Positions 49,795 through 63,189 of a DNA stretch of 64,000 bases are shown one piece after another (position 1 is the stretch's first letter; every line of letters starts with the position of its first letter). Below the pieces are notes generated by a model. The model worked only from the letters and a program-made list of their open reading frames with translations, was not told the DNA's origin and searched no databases. Both the position numbers and the translations under genes were made by a program. The DNA is from Aphis gossypii (lineage: Eukaryota > Arthropoda > Insecta > Hemiptera > Aphididae): assembly GCF_020184175.1 (NCBI RefSeq), contig NC_065530.1, forward strand, positions 35,069,260 through 35,133,259, given 5' to 3'.

Positions 49795-51927
49795 TTACAT
49801 CTCATGATGGAAATCTCTTGCAGCATTTTCTATGCGTTCTTGGGTAAGCTCGGCTTCGTGAATTTTATTCAAGTTATCTTCAATATCTAGCTGGCTATAT
49901 TTTCCATTGTAGTAAGGAAAAAACTTTAGCACAGCACGCCATTCTGTCATATAACATAGTAGTACAAAACTTGTTACACCAAAAGACAATCCGGAAAGAC
50001 CCCTAAAAAGAAAAAAAATGGTTAAGTTAAATTATAATTTGAGAACTCAAATCATTTTATTTGATGTGAAGAATGATTGAATTTTACTAAATACTAAATT
50101 TCACTTATATTTCTCAAATAAAGTAATTGATTTAAGTATTTAACAATATCAACATTATGATTAAACTCAATATAAATCATAACATATATAACTATATACA
50201 TATACTACATATACTTAATACTATATACTATATACTTCATATTTTTACATAACTCTAGTATAATATAATAATAAATAAACTATAGATAACATTTACTTAA
50301 AAAATAAAAGCGCGATTTCAATAAAATAATTATTGACTTTACAGAAGTAAAAAAGAATTTAAATTACTGATAAAAATTTAGTACTAGAAAATTGTTGAAC
50401 TTCGTGAATAATGGATTCAAAACATTATAGGTTTATTATAACACATTTACTACTATAGCACCCAGTTATCACGCTTGACCAAATTAGCTGGCGAGAATAT
50501 ATTATAGTAAAATAATAATTTAATTACAATAAAACCTCCGTATAATAGACCATATATATAAGATAGAAAATGTATTAACTTTAAGTCGGCCCAATACTAT
50601 TTATCATTTATTAATTATTCATATTATGTAACTATGGTTTTTTTTTTTTTTATAAGTAAACCAATTTAAATACACATATTGTATTCGATTCAAAAATAAA
50701 TAATATTTGTTTTATCGTAGAATTTCCCAAAAGTTGAAAAAAAAGGTTTAAAATGTACTTTTTACAGCTGATTTAAACCAATTTTAACATTAGACATTTA
50801 CATTAATATGAATACCATGGAAAATATTATAAAACCGGATATCAGGATTATTTAATAATAATAATAAATACATCCTGTAACAAATATTATTGTTTTCTTA
50901 AGATTATATTAGTATTTGTGTATTTGTGAACTGATTGCACTTTGGAGTTGTAATAGGAAAACCTGTTTTCAATAACGGTAAGATACTACCACTGTAGTAA
51001 CTGTGACTTATGAGTTTATAACGTGTATTATAGAATACGTATAAACACTATAAACATAAACAGCTGTTCTCGATCCCTAATACCAGTGACCAGCTTGATC
51101 AGCTGTCAGAAAATCACAATAAACATAATTTTTTGTTTCAAAAACGGTAAGCATACGTATTTTGAACTTGCAATAGATTTCAATTTCTCAGTCTTCGTCA
51201 ATTGTAAAAATATACATTTTTAATTAAAGTAAATTCGAAAAGTTCTATTCAAAATTGAAAATTGTTTACTTTTCAAAAACATATTTTACCCATCAGTTCA
51301 AAAAAATATTTCAAAAAATCCTAAATCTTTAGAACTTCTCATGATAATTTTGTGGAAAAATTGTATTCCGCGATCAATAAAGCTAAGTCCTATTAGCTTG
51401 AAAGTATAAACAAATCAATAACAAAAATATGTAGCAATGCAATAGTGATGCTGATTATGTACTTGCCTTACACCTAAGTTAAATAATAAAATAACAGTTA
51501 CCTCTTATTGGTTTAGCCGATGTAGTACTCGTAAGTACATTAATTTTAGAATTGATTTAAAGAATGTATTTATCTAGTTGGTTATAACGTATTCATTTTC
51601 AATATATTTTCACACTGTTCAAACGATCATTACAAGTATGTAACTATTCAAGGCATATTCTGATTTCATATTAACAATATAAAATATTAATTGTTATCGT
51701 TTTAATGTGGGTAAACGTTTTACGTGATAGTGTTTTACGAAAAACAAAATTATTAATTTTTACTTGTGTCTTGTTTTGTTATTATTATTGTATCGATATT
51801 CGAATAAAATACATTACCATTTTTTCAAAGCGACAGTAGTCTTGTACAAGCTGGGCATCGTTTTCTTGGACATTGGTGTCAACGGGATGCCTTTTTTGTT
51901 AATACGTGACATGATTTTCGTAAACAT
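49795..51927 (-). CDS. Cytochrome bc1 complex subunit 10 (UQCR11/QCR10)-like
   Basis: Exon 1 (51927-51818, ATG at 51927 or 51912) reads MSRINKKGIPLTPMSKKTMP and ends in VALKKW; exon 2 (50002-49795) continues GLSGLSFGVTSFVLLCYM, TEWRAVLKFFPYYNGKYSQL and ends DFHHEM. The phase is 2+1 across a GT-AG intron of 1.8 kb. The T-[DE]-W-R-x-x-L-x-x-x-P-Y-x-N-G-K-[FY] block after a single membrane helix matches the small complex III subunit 10 of the mitochondrial inner membrane. The family is normally about 56 residues; this product is 100-105, with a basic N-terminal extension and an extra charged C-terminal helix of about 35 residues. A polyadenylation signal lies just after the stop. The alternative is another small single-pass mitochondrial protein. 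The gene structure is firmer than the name. Confidence 0.6.
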
Positions 51928-52099
51928 GATTGTATTACGTTCGGACAGACTCGATGACCTGGACGTCCACGCAATTAGAGTTCTGTAATCGAAACGATCG
52001 ACAATTGAAAACTTGGTAAATTTATGTTCGTGTTCACAGACCAACAATAGTTTAATAACATGTAAGTATGCAACAGTGATGACAATTACGTTCACATTA

Positions 52100-55000
52100 A
52101 ATAGCGATTACAGCAATACACGGCCTATCGACAAAAATCGACAATATCGTAAACAAACCAACAAACTACGAAGTATGAGCCTATGAAGTCGAATCATAAT
52201 CAGTAATCACGAATCGTAAACCAGGGTCGTCCAAAATATTTTCCAGGCTTCCAGCAGCTGCAGCTGCATTGACGCATCGTGCACAATATTTGATAGAGAC
52301 CAAACAGAAAATATAAATACCAAGCTATGTATATTACTTTCCTCCAAGGCTACACCCTTGGAACGTTGTGATACACTTTATAGTTTGTCAAACATTGTCT
52401 TTTATATCAAACGGTCTACGTTAGAGTAGATTAGAATTTGGACTTTTAGACCTTTTAGTATTGTTTACAGGTGGTTATGCAACATTATACATTATAATTT
52501 ATAATGTACGATTAATATAAACTGAATATTAATATACAGAAAAAATAAAATCTTTTTAATGTTTTCTAAGTATAAGGTACATTTGAATATATATTTTTTA
52601 CATCATTAAAAACTAGAAAGTTCAATAGCGTATATAATTCTAATATATATAATATACCCGAATTAAACACTTATTAGTCGCAATTTAATTAAATATTATG
52701 GAGATCACAGAAAATGTTTTAGATCCAGAGTGGAGAAATTAATGTAATGGTTTTATAACGAAGCATGTGTGTTTATTTTGTATGTATACCTACTTGTATA
52801 ATGTATATATACTAAATACGATAAAAAACTTTGATTTTCAACATTGGTATCTTTCAAATTGGATCTTGTTTGAACCTTAGAAGGTTAGAAGTCTGAAATA
52901 ATTTTAAAAATTTAAAAAGAATTGAGAATTTTTTCGTAAATTAAGTTTTTGACCGAGTCAATGTTTTTTTTTTCCCAGACGGCGCGGCATCCTTCGAATT
53001 TTAAGACTTAAAAAATAACGGGCACTCTAATATATGTATTATGTATACTATATTTTGGTGTGTATCCGTAACACATATTTTATTGATAAAATTATTTTCT
53101 CCTTTAACAACAAACTGACATTTTCTATTTTTTATTTGTTGTTATTGCATTTTTAGTATGTCGTTTCTCCGATAATTTTTCAAGGTATAGTGTCTTGGGG
53201 TAGTTTTAATTAAATTGTATCATTAATCACGCAACGACTTAGTGAAAAGAGGGCAGAAGCCAGACTGGTTCTATATGTAAGTGAAAAATCCAGAAGAAAA
53301 ATTACTGCTGTTTCTTATATACAAACATAAACATATACTATACTTACACTCACGTACACATAAACACAGATTGCTTTAGGGACAGTATAATAAGTTACGT
53401 TTTAAAGAGTAGAAATAGGGTAGAGTCGTAGAGGCAACACTGGCAAAAGCGACAGAAGAAAAATGTGTGCAACACATAACCCCCTACTAAGATTTAATAA
53501 GATTTCTTTAAATTTAGTGAAAAACTCAATAAATTTACTATTTAGCAAATTAAATATTTATATTTATAATTATTGCATTATATTTTGTTTATAATAACAG
53601 TAGTTTCTTTATAAATTATTATAATATATCATATTAAAATTTAATAAAAGCGAAATTATTAGACCTTATTGTTTTTCAGTAAGTTATAATATAAAATAGA
53701 GTTAACTAGTTATAATAATAAAATTAGATCCTATATTAAAGGTATTATTTATTTCCTTTTCATAGCTAATCGATTTGCAAAAATCAATGGAAATTTTAAA
53801 AAACACGATTAATATTTTAGGTATTTCACTTTATAATTTTATACTATAGTACCTATGTATAAGATGTTCCTATATTTAGCAGGTATTACTAGGCTACGAG
53901 GTATCTATACATCATTACATCAATATTGATCATGCAAAACTCGTAAAGTCGCATCGTATAGCTGCTGACCTTGGCGTTAGCCAGTATTAGAAAACTTCAG
54001 CCAAGGTACACTATTTTATTATGTAAGTATGAAAGAAATGTGTAATCGTTACATAAATAATTTCAAACTGAGATCGTCTTAAAAATTGTTAAAATGTTGA
54101 TAATAATACTTATGTTTTTATTAGTTATAAGGTCACAGTCAATTTTAGTTTTAATTTTTCATAATCTGAACTATCTTAATTTCAATATAATATACTCAAT
54201 TTGTTTTAATTGATTGATTAGCTCTGAGAGATTGGGACGTTAAAATAAAAGAGGACGAGAGTGTATACTGTCATATTTTATCGTTGGGATTTTTTTGTCT
54301 ATTGATTTTTTGTCGACATTGAAAACTTTATAATTTTTTTATTAAAAATTCAAGTTTTCATTATTATTCTGTTATAAAATATAAGTTAACAATTAAAATA
54401 TAACAATACAACACGCGATAAAATAATGAAAGTATATTTATATCATTTATGTATGCGCTCTTTAGCCTTAGACTAGACACATATTAGTACATAATATATT
54501 ATATTATAACCTATGAGGCTATGCCCTATAGCCAATAGGTAGGTAATATCAAGCACTTACATACAAAAACAGTTGGAGAAGTGTTAATAAAATTGTTTAC
54601 AATAACCAATATTACGCGTAATACACACACACGTATAATATTATACCTACATATGTATTTATATTTATATATTAAGTATATAAAATATTTAAGCTACATA
54701 GGCGAAAATTAAGTTTTAATTGATGTATATATTTTTTAACAAACTTGTATAGAATATTTTCCTTTTCTCAGAGAATAACCCCCCCTGAATTCCTCTTTGT
54801 TTGAATTGTCTAGAAAAATCATTCACATTTTCAAGATGTAATTTATTAAACAATTAATTAAAATGAAATAGTTTTATAGTCTGTATTTATAATATCACTA
54901 ATATTATTATGTTACGTCCAGTTGTGGACTTATTACGGAATACCTAATTATTGCTATATTTTGTAAGCAACCAAATGTATATATCATGTATAACATAGGT

Positions 55001-55480
55001 GTACACAGTTAGTACGAATATTATTTATAAAAATGATTAGTGATGATGTGGGCTGTGAATTTAATGAATTTATAAACCCTTAAAATCTCAAAAAATACTG
55101 TATAAAACGTATTATAAATCCGGAAAACACACTAAACCTTATAAATGCATGACAATTTCAAATAGTCGTCTGTAATCTGTAAGTATAAACAAGAATCGTA
55201 ATTGTATTTAAAAAATATAAATAGAAAAAATATTTTAAAATCTATGGTATTTTGAATGGACACAATGAGAACAATTTATAATTTAAAAAATACAGTAATT
55301 AATTACAAAATTTGATGGTTATTTTTATATTTTGTGACAGTAGTGTAGTCACTAGTCATGCAGTGTGGATTCAACAACAAACGTAGTATGCGTATTATAT
55401 TGGTAATGTATGAAATATTTTTTTAATAAATTCAAAATGGTTCAAAATATTATCCATTATGAATTATTATTATTTTCAAA
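52100..55480. other. Intergenic DNA, no gene seen
   Basis: AT-rich; no open frame with splice support or motif. There may be untranslated 5' sequence of the UQCR11-like gene just above 51927. Confidence 0.5.
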
Positions 55481-55494
55481 TTAATTTTAGCTAC

Positions 55495-56166
55495 GAGTAC
55501 ATTCATCGGCTACACTCATTGACCAACGCCTTACTTGATCGCCACACTTTCTTTCACTCTGCAACAAACCCCTATCCCTAAACGATCGTTTTCGTCTTCT
55601 CTGTTATCTTTTATCTTCCAATTGTATCAAATTGCCAACTAAAATACTAATATACAAACTATACCTCAAACCAATGTGTACATATTACAATTACGGAGTT
55701 CTGCAAAGATCTCAAACATAAACCGTACCTATATAACTTTTGAATTCAAAACCTTCCGTGCTTTAAACAAAACACCTTTTTATATTTCAAAGCAGTCCCT
55801 ACATAATGATCCTCTGTCCAAGATGTATCAAAAGCCTTCTATAAACGATTTAACTTAAATCTACAAGACCATGCAAATTCCTTAGTAAAAAGTCTAGCGT
55901 CAGCAAGCATTCCTGGAAATCCCCAAAAAGATTAATAAGGCGGTAGTGTCGAGACCTGCTCAACTAAAAATTAAAAAAAAATGTATGTGCATTGTTATAA
56001 TATGTAATTGTAAATAATTTATTAACTATAACTGTCAAAGTGCCTTCATCTGAAAGGTTTTTTTTATTCTGTCATTCTCACATTCATAAAAATCGTATAT
56101 CACTTACACTTATTGTTCAGAACGTAACAGATTGTGGAAATAAATATTTGTAATTAAAAAAAAAAT
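55495..56166 (+). pseudogene. Third LINE 3' fragment, heavily decayed
   Basis: Frame-broken remnants read LQRSQT, FKTFRALNKTPFYISKQSLH and SINDLT, then LVKSLASASIPG, in the same order as the C-terminal region of the LINE copies at 8936 and 28384 (QAFQS...R.IT.APWYV.N...H.DL...NDLA...SLSS.SI..R). A tail with gtgccttcatctgaaagg and an A run at about 56155-56166 follows. It is more diverged than the other two, so probably a related but different subfamily. Confidence 0.5.
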
Positions 56167-57060
56167 AGCTACATTTAAATTAATACTACAGTCATCGAAA
56201 TTAAACGTGTGTTATTTTTTATGAAGCAAACGTTTAATGTTTAAATATATGTTTGGTATATTAAAATTAAAATTAGCCTAAAGCTATTTAAAAGTATCTA
56301 AATAATAGTATACCTACTAATAAAAATATTGATATTGCTTTGGGGAGTTTACTGATAATTGACATTTAAGTCAGTTAAGTTTACCAATTATAATTTTTAT
56401 TAAAATAACATAATTATTTTTATATGAGTTTTTATCCTCTCTTTTAGTTTAATAACTATATACCCGTTATTGAACTTAATGTTTGTTTTTAGATTTGCAC
56501 TAGCTATTAAAAATTATAAAATTTCTAAAATTGTACCTATATAATATTCAGTTTTTTTTTTTTTTTTTGATATTACGAATTATTTAATTTTTTAATAATG
56601 TTTTCGAATTCACGATGGTCGTATGTAGACTAAATAGCTGACCTTGTTTGATTCATAAATTATAAATTTATATATGTCTAATAAACTGAATACATTTAAA
56701 AAGGTTTATTTATAAAAATTATAACCTTGACATTTTAAATGTCAAGGGTTCATTATTTTTTACAACAGATTGACCATTAACTTGTTTAAATTCATGGTCT
56801 TTCAATTCATTATTACAAATATTGTGTCGTGTTAAAATATAATACATTTATATTTACGAATAGCTATGCCGGTTTTTCTTCGATGTCACTTTTTATTGTT
56901 TGATTCATCCAAAACTCGATTTTTTGATTTACCGAACCTGTTTACTAAAAACATTTTAACAACAAAAATACAATAAAAACAATTATTACATAATATTTAC
57001 ATATTGTAAAATCGTATGAAATACACAAGAGTGGGATACCTTACAGATACATCTGAATAA
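56167..57060. other. Intergenic DNA, no gene seen
   Basis: AT-rich; contains a short perfect hairpin around cttgacattttaaatgtcaag near 56726. No gene is supported. Confidence 0.5.
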
Positions 57061-57068
57061 CGAATTAG

Positions 57069-57105
57069 TATAAATACTATTAAGATCTTTAAACACAACA
57101 TCAGT
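57069..57105 (+). promoter_or_regulatory. TATA box and TCAGT initiator
   Basis: TATAAATA at 57069-57076 and the arthropod initiator TCAGT at 57101-57105 (putative +1 A at 57103) lie 34 bp apart and 80 bp upstream of the ATG of the cuticle-like gene. Confidence 0.75.
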
Positions 57106-57182
57106 GATCTACAGTTATTACATCGATACACATCGAGTTTTTCACTAGTTGAGTTACCTTAAATTCACATCCAAACACCATC

Positions 57183-57972
57183 ATGTACAAGTTATTGGTA
57201 AGTATATTTTTTTCTACAGAAATTTAGAAAATAGTGCATCATAGGTAATAGCCAGTAGGTACTTATAAATTTGTTTAAGTTTATTGGTTAAAGGATAAAA
57301 AAGATTTTTTTTTCTACATTTCATCAGTTTATGTGATAAAGTGTGTAGTTCTTAGTTTAATAATAATATATAGGTAATATCAAGTTTGGAGTTTTTAAAT
57401 TGCGTCTCATACAACTATAAATACATTAATTCATTATTGTATTGTACAATTAATAAGTTTTAATTCTTTTTCTTCTAAAATTCGTAAAATTTGTTAATTA
57501 TTATTATCATTTTATATTTTTGTACAGACATTTAGAAAAAACACTATTTATAACTTCGAGAAGCAAATATTATACTCAATAAATACTCAATATTGATAAA
57601 ATAAACTTAAACGTATTACAGTTTTATCCTAATATAAGAACTGTATAATAATAATAGGTAAATAAAATATATATATAATATAATTTATAGGTATGTAAAA
57701 ATTCTTCAGTAAAAATTTAATTTTTGTAATGATGTAAGAAAAAAAATGTGATGTTCGTAAAATAAAATCTACCCTATATTTTATGAAAAATTGTTATTAA
57801 CTAAAATTGTTTTTAATAGTTATTGGTTGCCGCCGCCCTGGCTTTGGTCGCTGTTGCTTCTTCTCAAGTCCTACTCTACCCTCAAACATACGCACCGGTA
57901 TATACTTACCCGTCGTACCACTACACTTATCCAGTGTCTTACAATCCATACATCACTCTTCTCCGTCGATGA
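57183..57972 (+). CDS. Secreted Tyr/Pro-rich cuticle-like peptide, two exons
   Basis: Exon 1 (57183-57197) codes only MYKLL and ends at a gtaagt donor. Exon 2 (57820-57972) continues in phase and stops at TGA, giving 55 residues. Residues 1-19 (MYKLLLLVAAALALVAVAS) are a clear signal peptide; the mature part QVLLYPQTYAPVYTYPSYHY and onward to ITLLRR is rich in Tyr and Pro. A tiny first exon interrupting the signal peptide is typical of insect cuticular protein genes. No chitin-binding R&R domain is present, so it fits low-complexity cuticular or other secreted structural peptides. TATA, initiator and polyadenylation signals bracket it neatly. Confidence 0.75.
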
Positions 57973-58010
57973 ATACATTTTCTACCAACTTTGTGAGTAT
58001 ACAATTGTGA

Positions 58011-58016
58011 AATAAA
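58011..58016 (+). terminator. Polyadenylation signal of cuticle-like gene
   Basis: AATAAA 39 bp after the TGA stop codon. Confidence 0.65.
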
Positions 58017-58047
58017 TGTATAAGAATTCTAATTATGTATATATATA

Positions 58048-58197
58048 CAGTGGGACTTCGATAACTCGAACCTCTATAAGTTGAATTTTCAATCACTCAA
58101 AATAATATATATTTTATATATTTTTTGTAAGTCAAATTTTTGATAACTCGAATTTTTTTTTCACCTCTAAACGATTCAAGTTATCAAGGTTCCACTG
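58048..58197. mobile_element. pogo/Tigger-type MITE
   Basis: The left end cagtgggacttcgataactc and the right end, reverse-complemented, cagtggaaccttgataactt match at most positions over about 24 bp. The CAGTGG...GATAACT form is that of pogo/Tigger ends. The left flank ends in TA, the expected target; the right flank is aa, so the duplication has decayed. The 150-bp interior is non-coding. Confidence 0.75.
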
Positions 58198-58199
58198 AA

Positions 58200-59780
58200 A
58201 TTATCATATATAGTTTTACACACACTCACACACATATATATAAGTATATAGTTACCTAAATCTTATTCTAAATCCTATAAACAGTATAACCTTTATTTAT
58301 AATGATCATTGGTCGTCAATCATTAGTCATTATTACAAACTTGTAAACCGATGACAGTAATTCTCGAATCTTTTTAATAAAAAAAAAATTGTAAATAATT
58401 TCTTTTTGCCAACTATTTGCTACATATTCGTTCTTCCCTATTTTATATCAAGAATTATAATTACGAATTTTTTATTGATTAAGCATATTACATACAACAT
58501 TATTATATTATTTTGAATAATAAATTACACAATATTATGTACATTTTCAGAAAACTATCTGAAGTTATTTTGCAGTTATTCAACACCAATTTAACGAAAA
58601 TGATGACAACGTAAAATGTTATTTGTAATTTGCTATTTTTTTCACAATTTTTTAATATTCATGTAATTATGTAATAGATTTTAAATTATTTTTTGTAAAA
58701 CCATTTAATTGAATATACCATAATTTATTGAAATATGCTGTTTATTTTTTTAACTACGCAAATTGCATATAAAGTCATTATAAAATATTAATTCTATTTT
58801 TTCTGTATACCTAGTAAATACCTATAGGTACTACCAAATTGTAGTATTCTTTGAAAGAAGTAGACAAATGAAGGATAGAGTTTAATTGTTTTTTGTCTTC
58901 TCTAACATACTTGTAGTAAAAATAAAAATATTGAATATATTTTAAGTACCTATACTCGTAAATTATAATTAATCATTTAAATTATTAAATATTAATTTGA
59001 TAGGGTTAACCCCCACCTCCGAAAATTAATAGTTGTGTAGTTTATTTATATCAGCATTCATTGATAAATATTGATTATTGTAAATTGTTTTATGAACCCC
59101 CCCCCTGAAAATTTGTTTTGTGTACGTGCCTGTTTGTAGTTTTAACTGTTACTTATAATACTATGTATTATTTACTATGTTCCAGTAATATTAATAATGA
59201 ACTTTCCATCAGTTATTCACTATAATAATTAATAATAATATTTTAGTTCTATAGGTAGAAAAATTAATTTAAGTATTTTGACAACTTTCACTTTATCATA
59301 CGTATATTTTTAAATCAAACATATAAAGTAAAACATTATCAGATTTTTTCAGAATACACAACGCATACTATTATAGAGAGAAACAAAATGTTATTTTACC
59401 TGTCATATATGTATAATGTGTGTATAATGTATAATATATAATATATACAATATATATATATGAGCAGATATCGTTTGGGAAATTCTTTATCTATATTACT
59501 TCAATAAATATGATTAGTATTGATTATATATTTAAAATCTACAGTAGGTATCTAGATATTATAATTTATAAACCGTATTAGTTACAAATAGTTATAACAT
59601 ATAACATTGTACCTACTCAGTACTCATTCTTTGGATTATTTTTATCCGTCAATTTATCAGGATAACTTTACCTCGGTTATTTGTACATGGATTTATGTTT
59701 TCTGGTGTGTCAGTATATTTTGTGAAAAACCAAGCATATCGAATTTACAGTGTATAGGATATACGTGGAAAGGAGAAGAA
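58200..59780. other. Intergenic DNA, no gene seen
   Basis: AT-rich, with TA/TATATG tracts at 59400-59462; no supported gene. Confidence 0.5.
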
Positions 59781-60240
59781 AAAAAAAGTTCGTGGACCGA
59801 GATGGAGCAAGTGGGCGACACTAGTGAATTCCAGTCGGTCAGGAATGTCGAGGGTCATCCGTCACGAGCAAAACGAGCTGTATCTAATATTGTCAGGGGT
59901 TGCCAAAAATCTACGAGGAAGGGTAGACAGCTGTTTCCGAGCTGTTAGTCACGCCATGGAATTTTTGTACCCAGCGTTCGTCCCTTATTCACCCGCGCTC
60001 GCAAAGCACCCCGCGGATGTCGCCTCTCAGTCTATCTTTGTTTCTATCCATCCCCACTCTCTTTCTCGACCACCCCACTCCTACTATTTGTCCCCTCATC
60101 GCCTCCACCGACACACTCACTCACATTCGCCGTTTCCCCCGCGCTTTTGTATAACCATCCGTGAAACGGCTACGTAATGGGGGATGAAATTCTTGACATG
60201 AATGCAAATAGACGGCGGCTCCGGCGGTGGTGTGCTTATG
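59780..60240 (+). other. GC-enriched island, possible promoter or first exon
   Basis: Base composition rises sharply against its surroundings. Two overlapping plus-strand frames are open (one reading MEQVGDTSEFQSVRNVEGHP, one from an ATG at 59956 reading MEFLYPAFVPYSPALAKHP). Pyrimidine-rich ccccactct-type runs follow. No splice donor or domain settles a coding reading. It may be the 5' end of a gene whose body lies outside the window, or a regulatory element. Confidence 0.3.
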
Positions 60241-62880
60241 CTTTCCGATTGCATAATATGAAAAGCCTGTCAGAGTATAGGTTTTTATACATGATACATC
60301 CTTGGATTGTTTAACGATACATCAGTGTATAATATGGGCTTTTAAACCAATAATAATAATATATTAATATGTTCATTGAATCGAATAAGAATTTAAACTG
60401 TAGTTAACATTTTTGAAATAATATCGACTTTGGAATGTATTCAGAATATTTTAACACGAGTTTGTACACTTTCAAATTCCAATGGTTTTGATTATTTTGA
60501 GTTTTTCATGCTATAATAATAAATAAAAATATATAGGGACCTATTTATTATAGTAAATTAAATACATTAAATACGTTTTAAAAAAAAGAGAGAGAAATAA
60601 ATATAATTTATCGATTTAAATTATAGGTACATTACAAAAAATTGTCATTATATGGTCAGGTAATCAGTAGATTACATCAAATTAACAAAGCACATTTTAA
60701 TATTATACTACTTTTTACGTTTACTGTGTTAGTCTATTATTCATTTGTTAAAAATAATTGTAATAAGATTGATTTTTAAATAAAGTTGTACTGTTAGGTA
60801 TTGAATAATAAGTTATTATAAATAAAATAGAGTAAATACATGAATTTTAGAACCTAAAATGTGTACACACTAGACAAAGGTGTCAATAATCGTAAATCTA
60901 CTATTCAGTATGAAGGTATAGGTGTGATTAGGATATTTAACAGGTACAGAAATTGTACTTCATAGTCTCTATAGTAACTATGTTCACATACAAATGGTTA
61001 AGTAAAAGAAAATATTTTCCGTATGTTTACTATTTCATTCCTTATATTTAAGTTAGTAAACATATATTAGATAACGGCTACCGATTATATTTCACAAATA
61101 ATCTATTTTATTATGTATATAATATGTTTTCATTGATACTTTTATCGCCAAAATAGTCTTAAAGAAATTCTATTGTTTGGTTTTTTTTTTAGTTTAGCGC
61201 GTTTTAATATAATCTTATTCCTTAAAATAATTAGAGTGTTTGTTTCTATTAATTGGCCCTTGTTTCTAAATTTGAAAAACAGGGAAATATATAATAAAAT
61301 TGTTATTTTTTTATTTTTCATATTTACTATTTACTATCGATTAGTCTGTAAGAAAGTTATTTTTATGGTTTTTTGTTGTTGAGATGATAATTTTTTATAG
61401 TTATACTATTATACCTAATATTATACGTAATTATTTATCATAGCCGTTTTTTTCTCGTAAAATATAATCAATATCAAAACTATATTCTAAAAAAAACCAC
61501 CTAGTTTGTGCATTATTTTCACGGGTTTGATACTATCGCGGGTACCAAAAAAACCTTTAATACAATAAACTTTATTTTTAAATACTTACTCATACCCATC
61601 TATAAAATCAATAATATTATTACTGTAATACCTATAGCACATATTTTAGTCTAACAGACGCTTTATTGTGATCAACTTGCAGCCGTACTCTGAAACAATC
61701 TAGTGTTTGCGCGTTGCGATATTCATGTATAATTAATGTCATCGTTCATCAGTCGGATAACGTTCGATGGATAATATAACTATAAATAACGCACAAACGA
61801 AATGGTTAACTCCAAAGGGGATACAAATTAAATTCTTAAAAAAAATGTAATACATATTTATATAGGTAATAATAATTGTTAGGTAATGCGTTAATTGCAA
61901 TATACATACCTAGAAACGTATTGCTATTGGTTAATAATGTTTATACTAATACAGACGGTATATTATAATATAATATTATATACAAATACCGAATGAGGAG
62001 TGAAAACTTAATGGAGCTTAACGGAGTGTTATAAACAACATGCATATAATACGTAGTTCATATATATATATTAAAATATAATATATATATATATATATAG
62101 TATATAATATACTATACGCCCCTTCTATATGCACACCCACCCAGTGCTCCATTCCGCCACTTATCCATCTCGGGTTCGAAGCCGAATGACAATTACAAAG
62201 GTTCGTTGTCTATATACACGTGCCTTTGTACGACGAGCTACACTTTATTAAAAACGCTTCAACGCATACATTCACTTCCCCTCAACATCTATAAACACAA
62301 AGTGTATATATATATGTATGTATTTAATAATATAAAAAGGTATATATATTTTTTTATGTACATTTAGTTTTGCCGTTTTCGCGTCATTGCAGATTTTTTT
62401 AATATTGAGTTGTGCTTTTAAACAAATATAACGTTTTTTGGATTTTATGTAATACGTGAAAAAAATAAAAATTAAATTTAAAATGAAATCTCTGCTGTAG
62501 AATATAATATTATATTCGTGATTGTGATCGTTATGTAGAGTTTCACATAATATACCAATAAATTGGTCCAAAGGCAAAATATTTGATTGATAAATAAAAT
62601 ATTTTATTAAGTTTCATAATATTATTATTTAATGTGGTTTAGAAAAAATGTAATTAAATTATATTAAGTATAATATATATGTATTAAAATACAGAAAACT
62701 ATATTGAGTAACGAATTAATTTTTTACAATAGATAGTAAAAGATTATACTAATTTTACATTGGAAAAATACCAATAACCGTAGTATACACATATCAATAT
62801 TTCTCCTTTATAATAATTATTTTAATAAAAGTAAAAAAAAAATTAACCAACAAAATTAAAAAAAAAACTAATCTGAGTCT
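60240..62880. other. Intergenic DNA, no gene seen
   Basis: AT-rich with a (TA)n tract at about 62060-62112; the short GC-richer stretch 62115-62225 has no open frame of note. Confidence 0.5.
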
Positions 62881-62888
62881 TTTTCTCA

Positions 62889-63185
62889 AATTGTGATTAT
62901 TCCAAATAGATCATTTTCCGAAATTCGCTATCCCTAACAACCCCTTTCGATATTTTATAGACACAAATTTTAAATAATCCAAAATATCAAATGATAATAA
63001 ATAATCAGAAATAATTCAAATATTTAAACATCATGGATCATTGAATCTATTTGGTTCTTTTGAAAAATCAAAAATTTTAATTTTTTTTAAAAAATAAATG
63101 AAAGAAAAGCGAGAGAATTTTTACTAGTTAAAAAAAAATGATTTTGGTTTAATACAAATAATTGGAATAATCATAAATTCTAAAT
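62889..63185. repeat. Inverted-repeat element, possible MITE
   Basis: tgattattccaaat near 62896 pairs with attggaataatca near 63160, within longer AT-rich inverted flanks about 290 bp apart. The transposon family is unclear. Confidence 0.35.
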
Positions 63186-63189
63186 ATTT

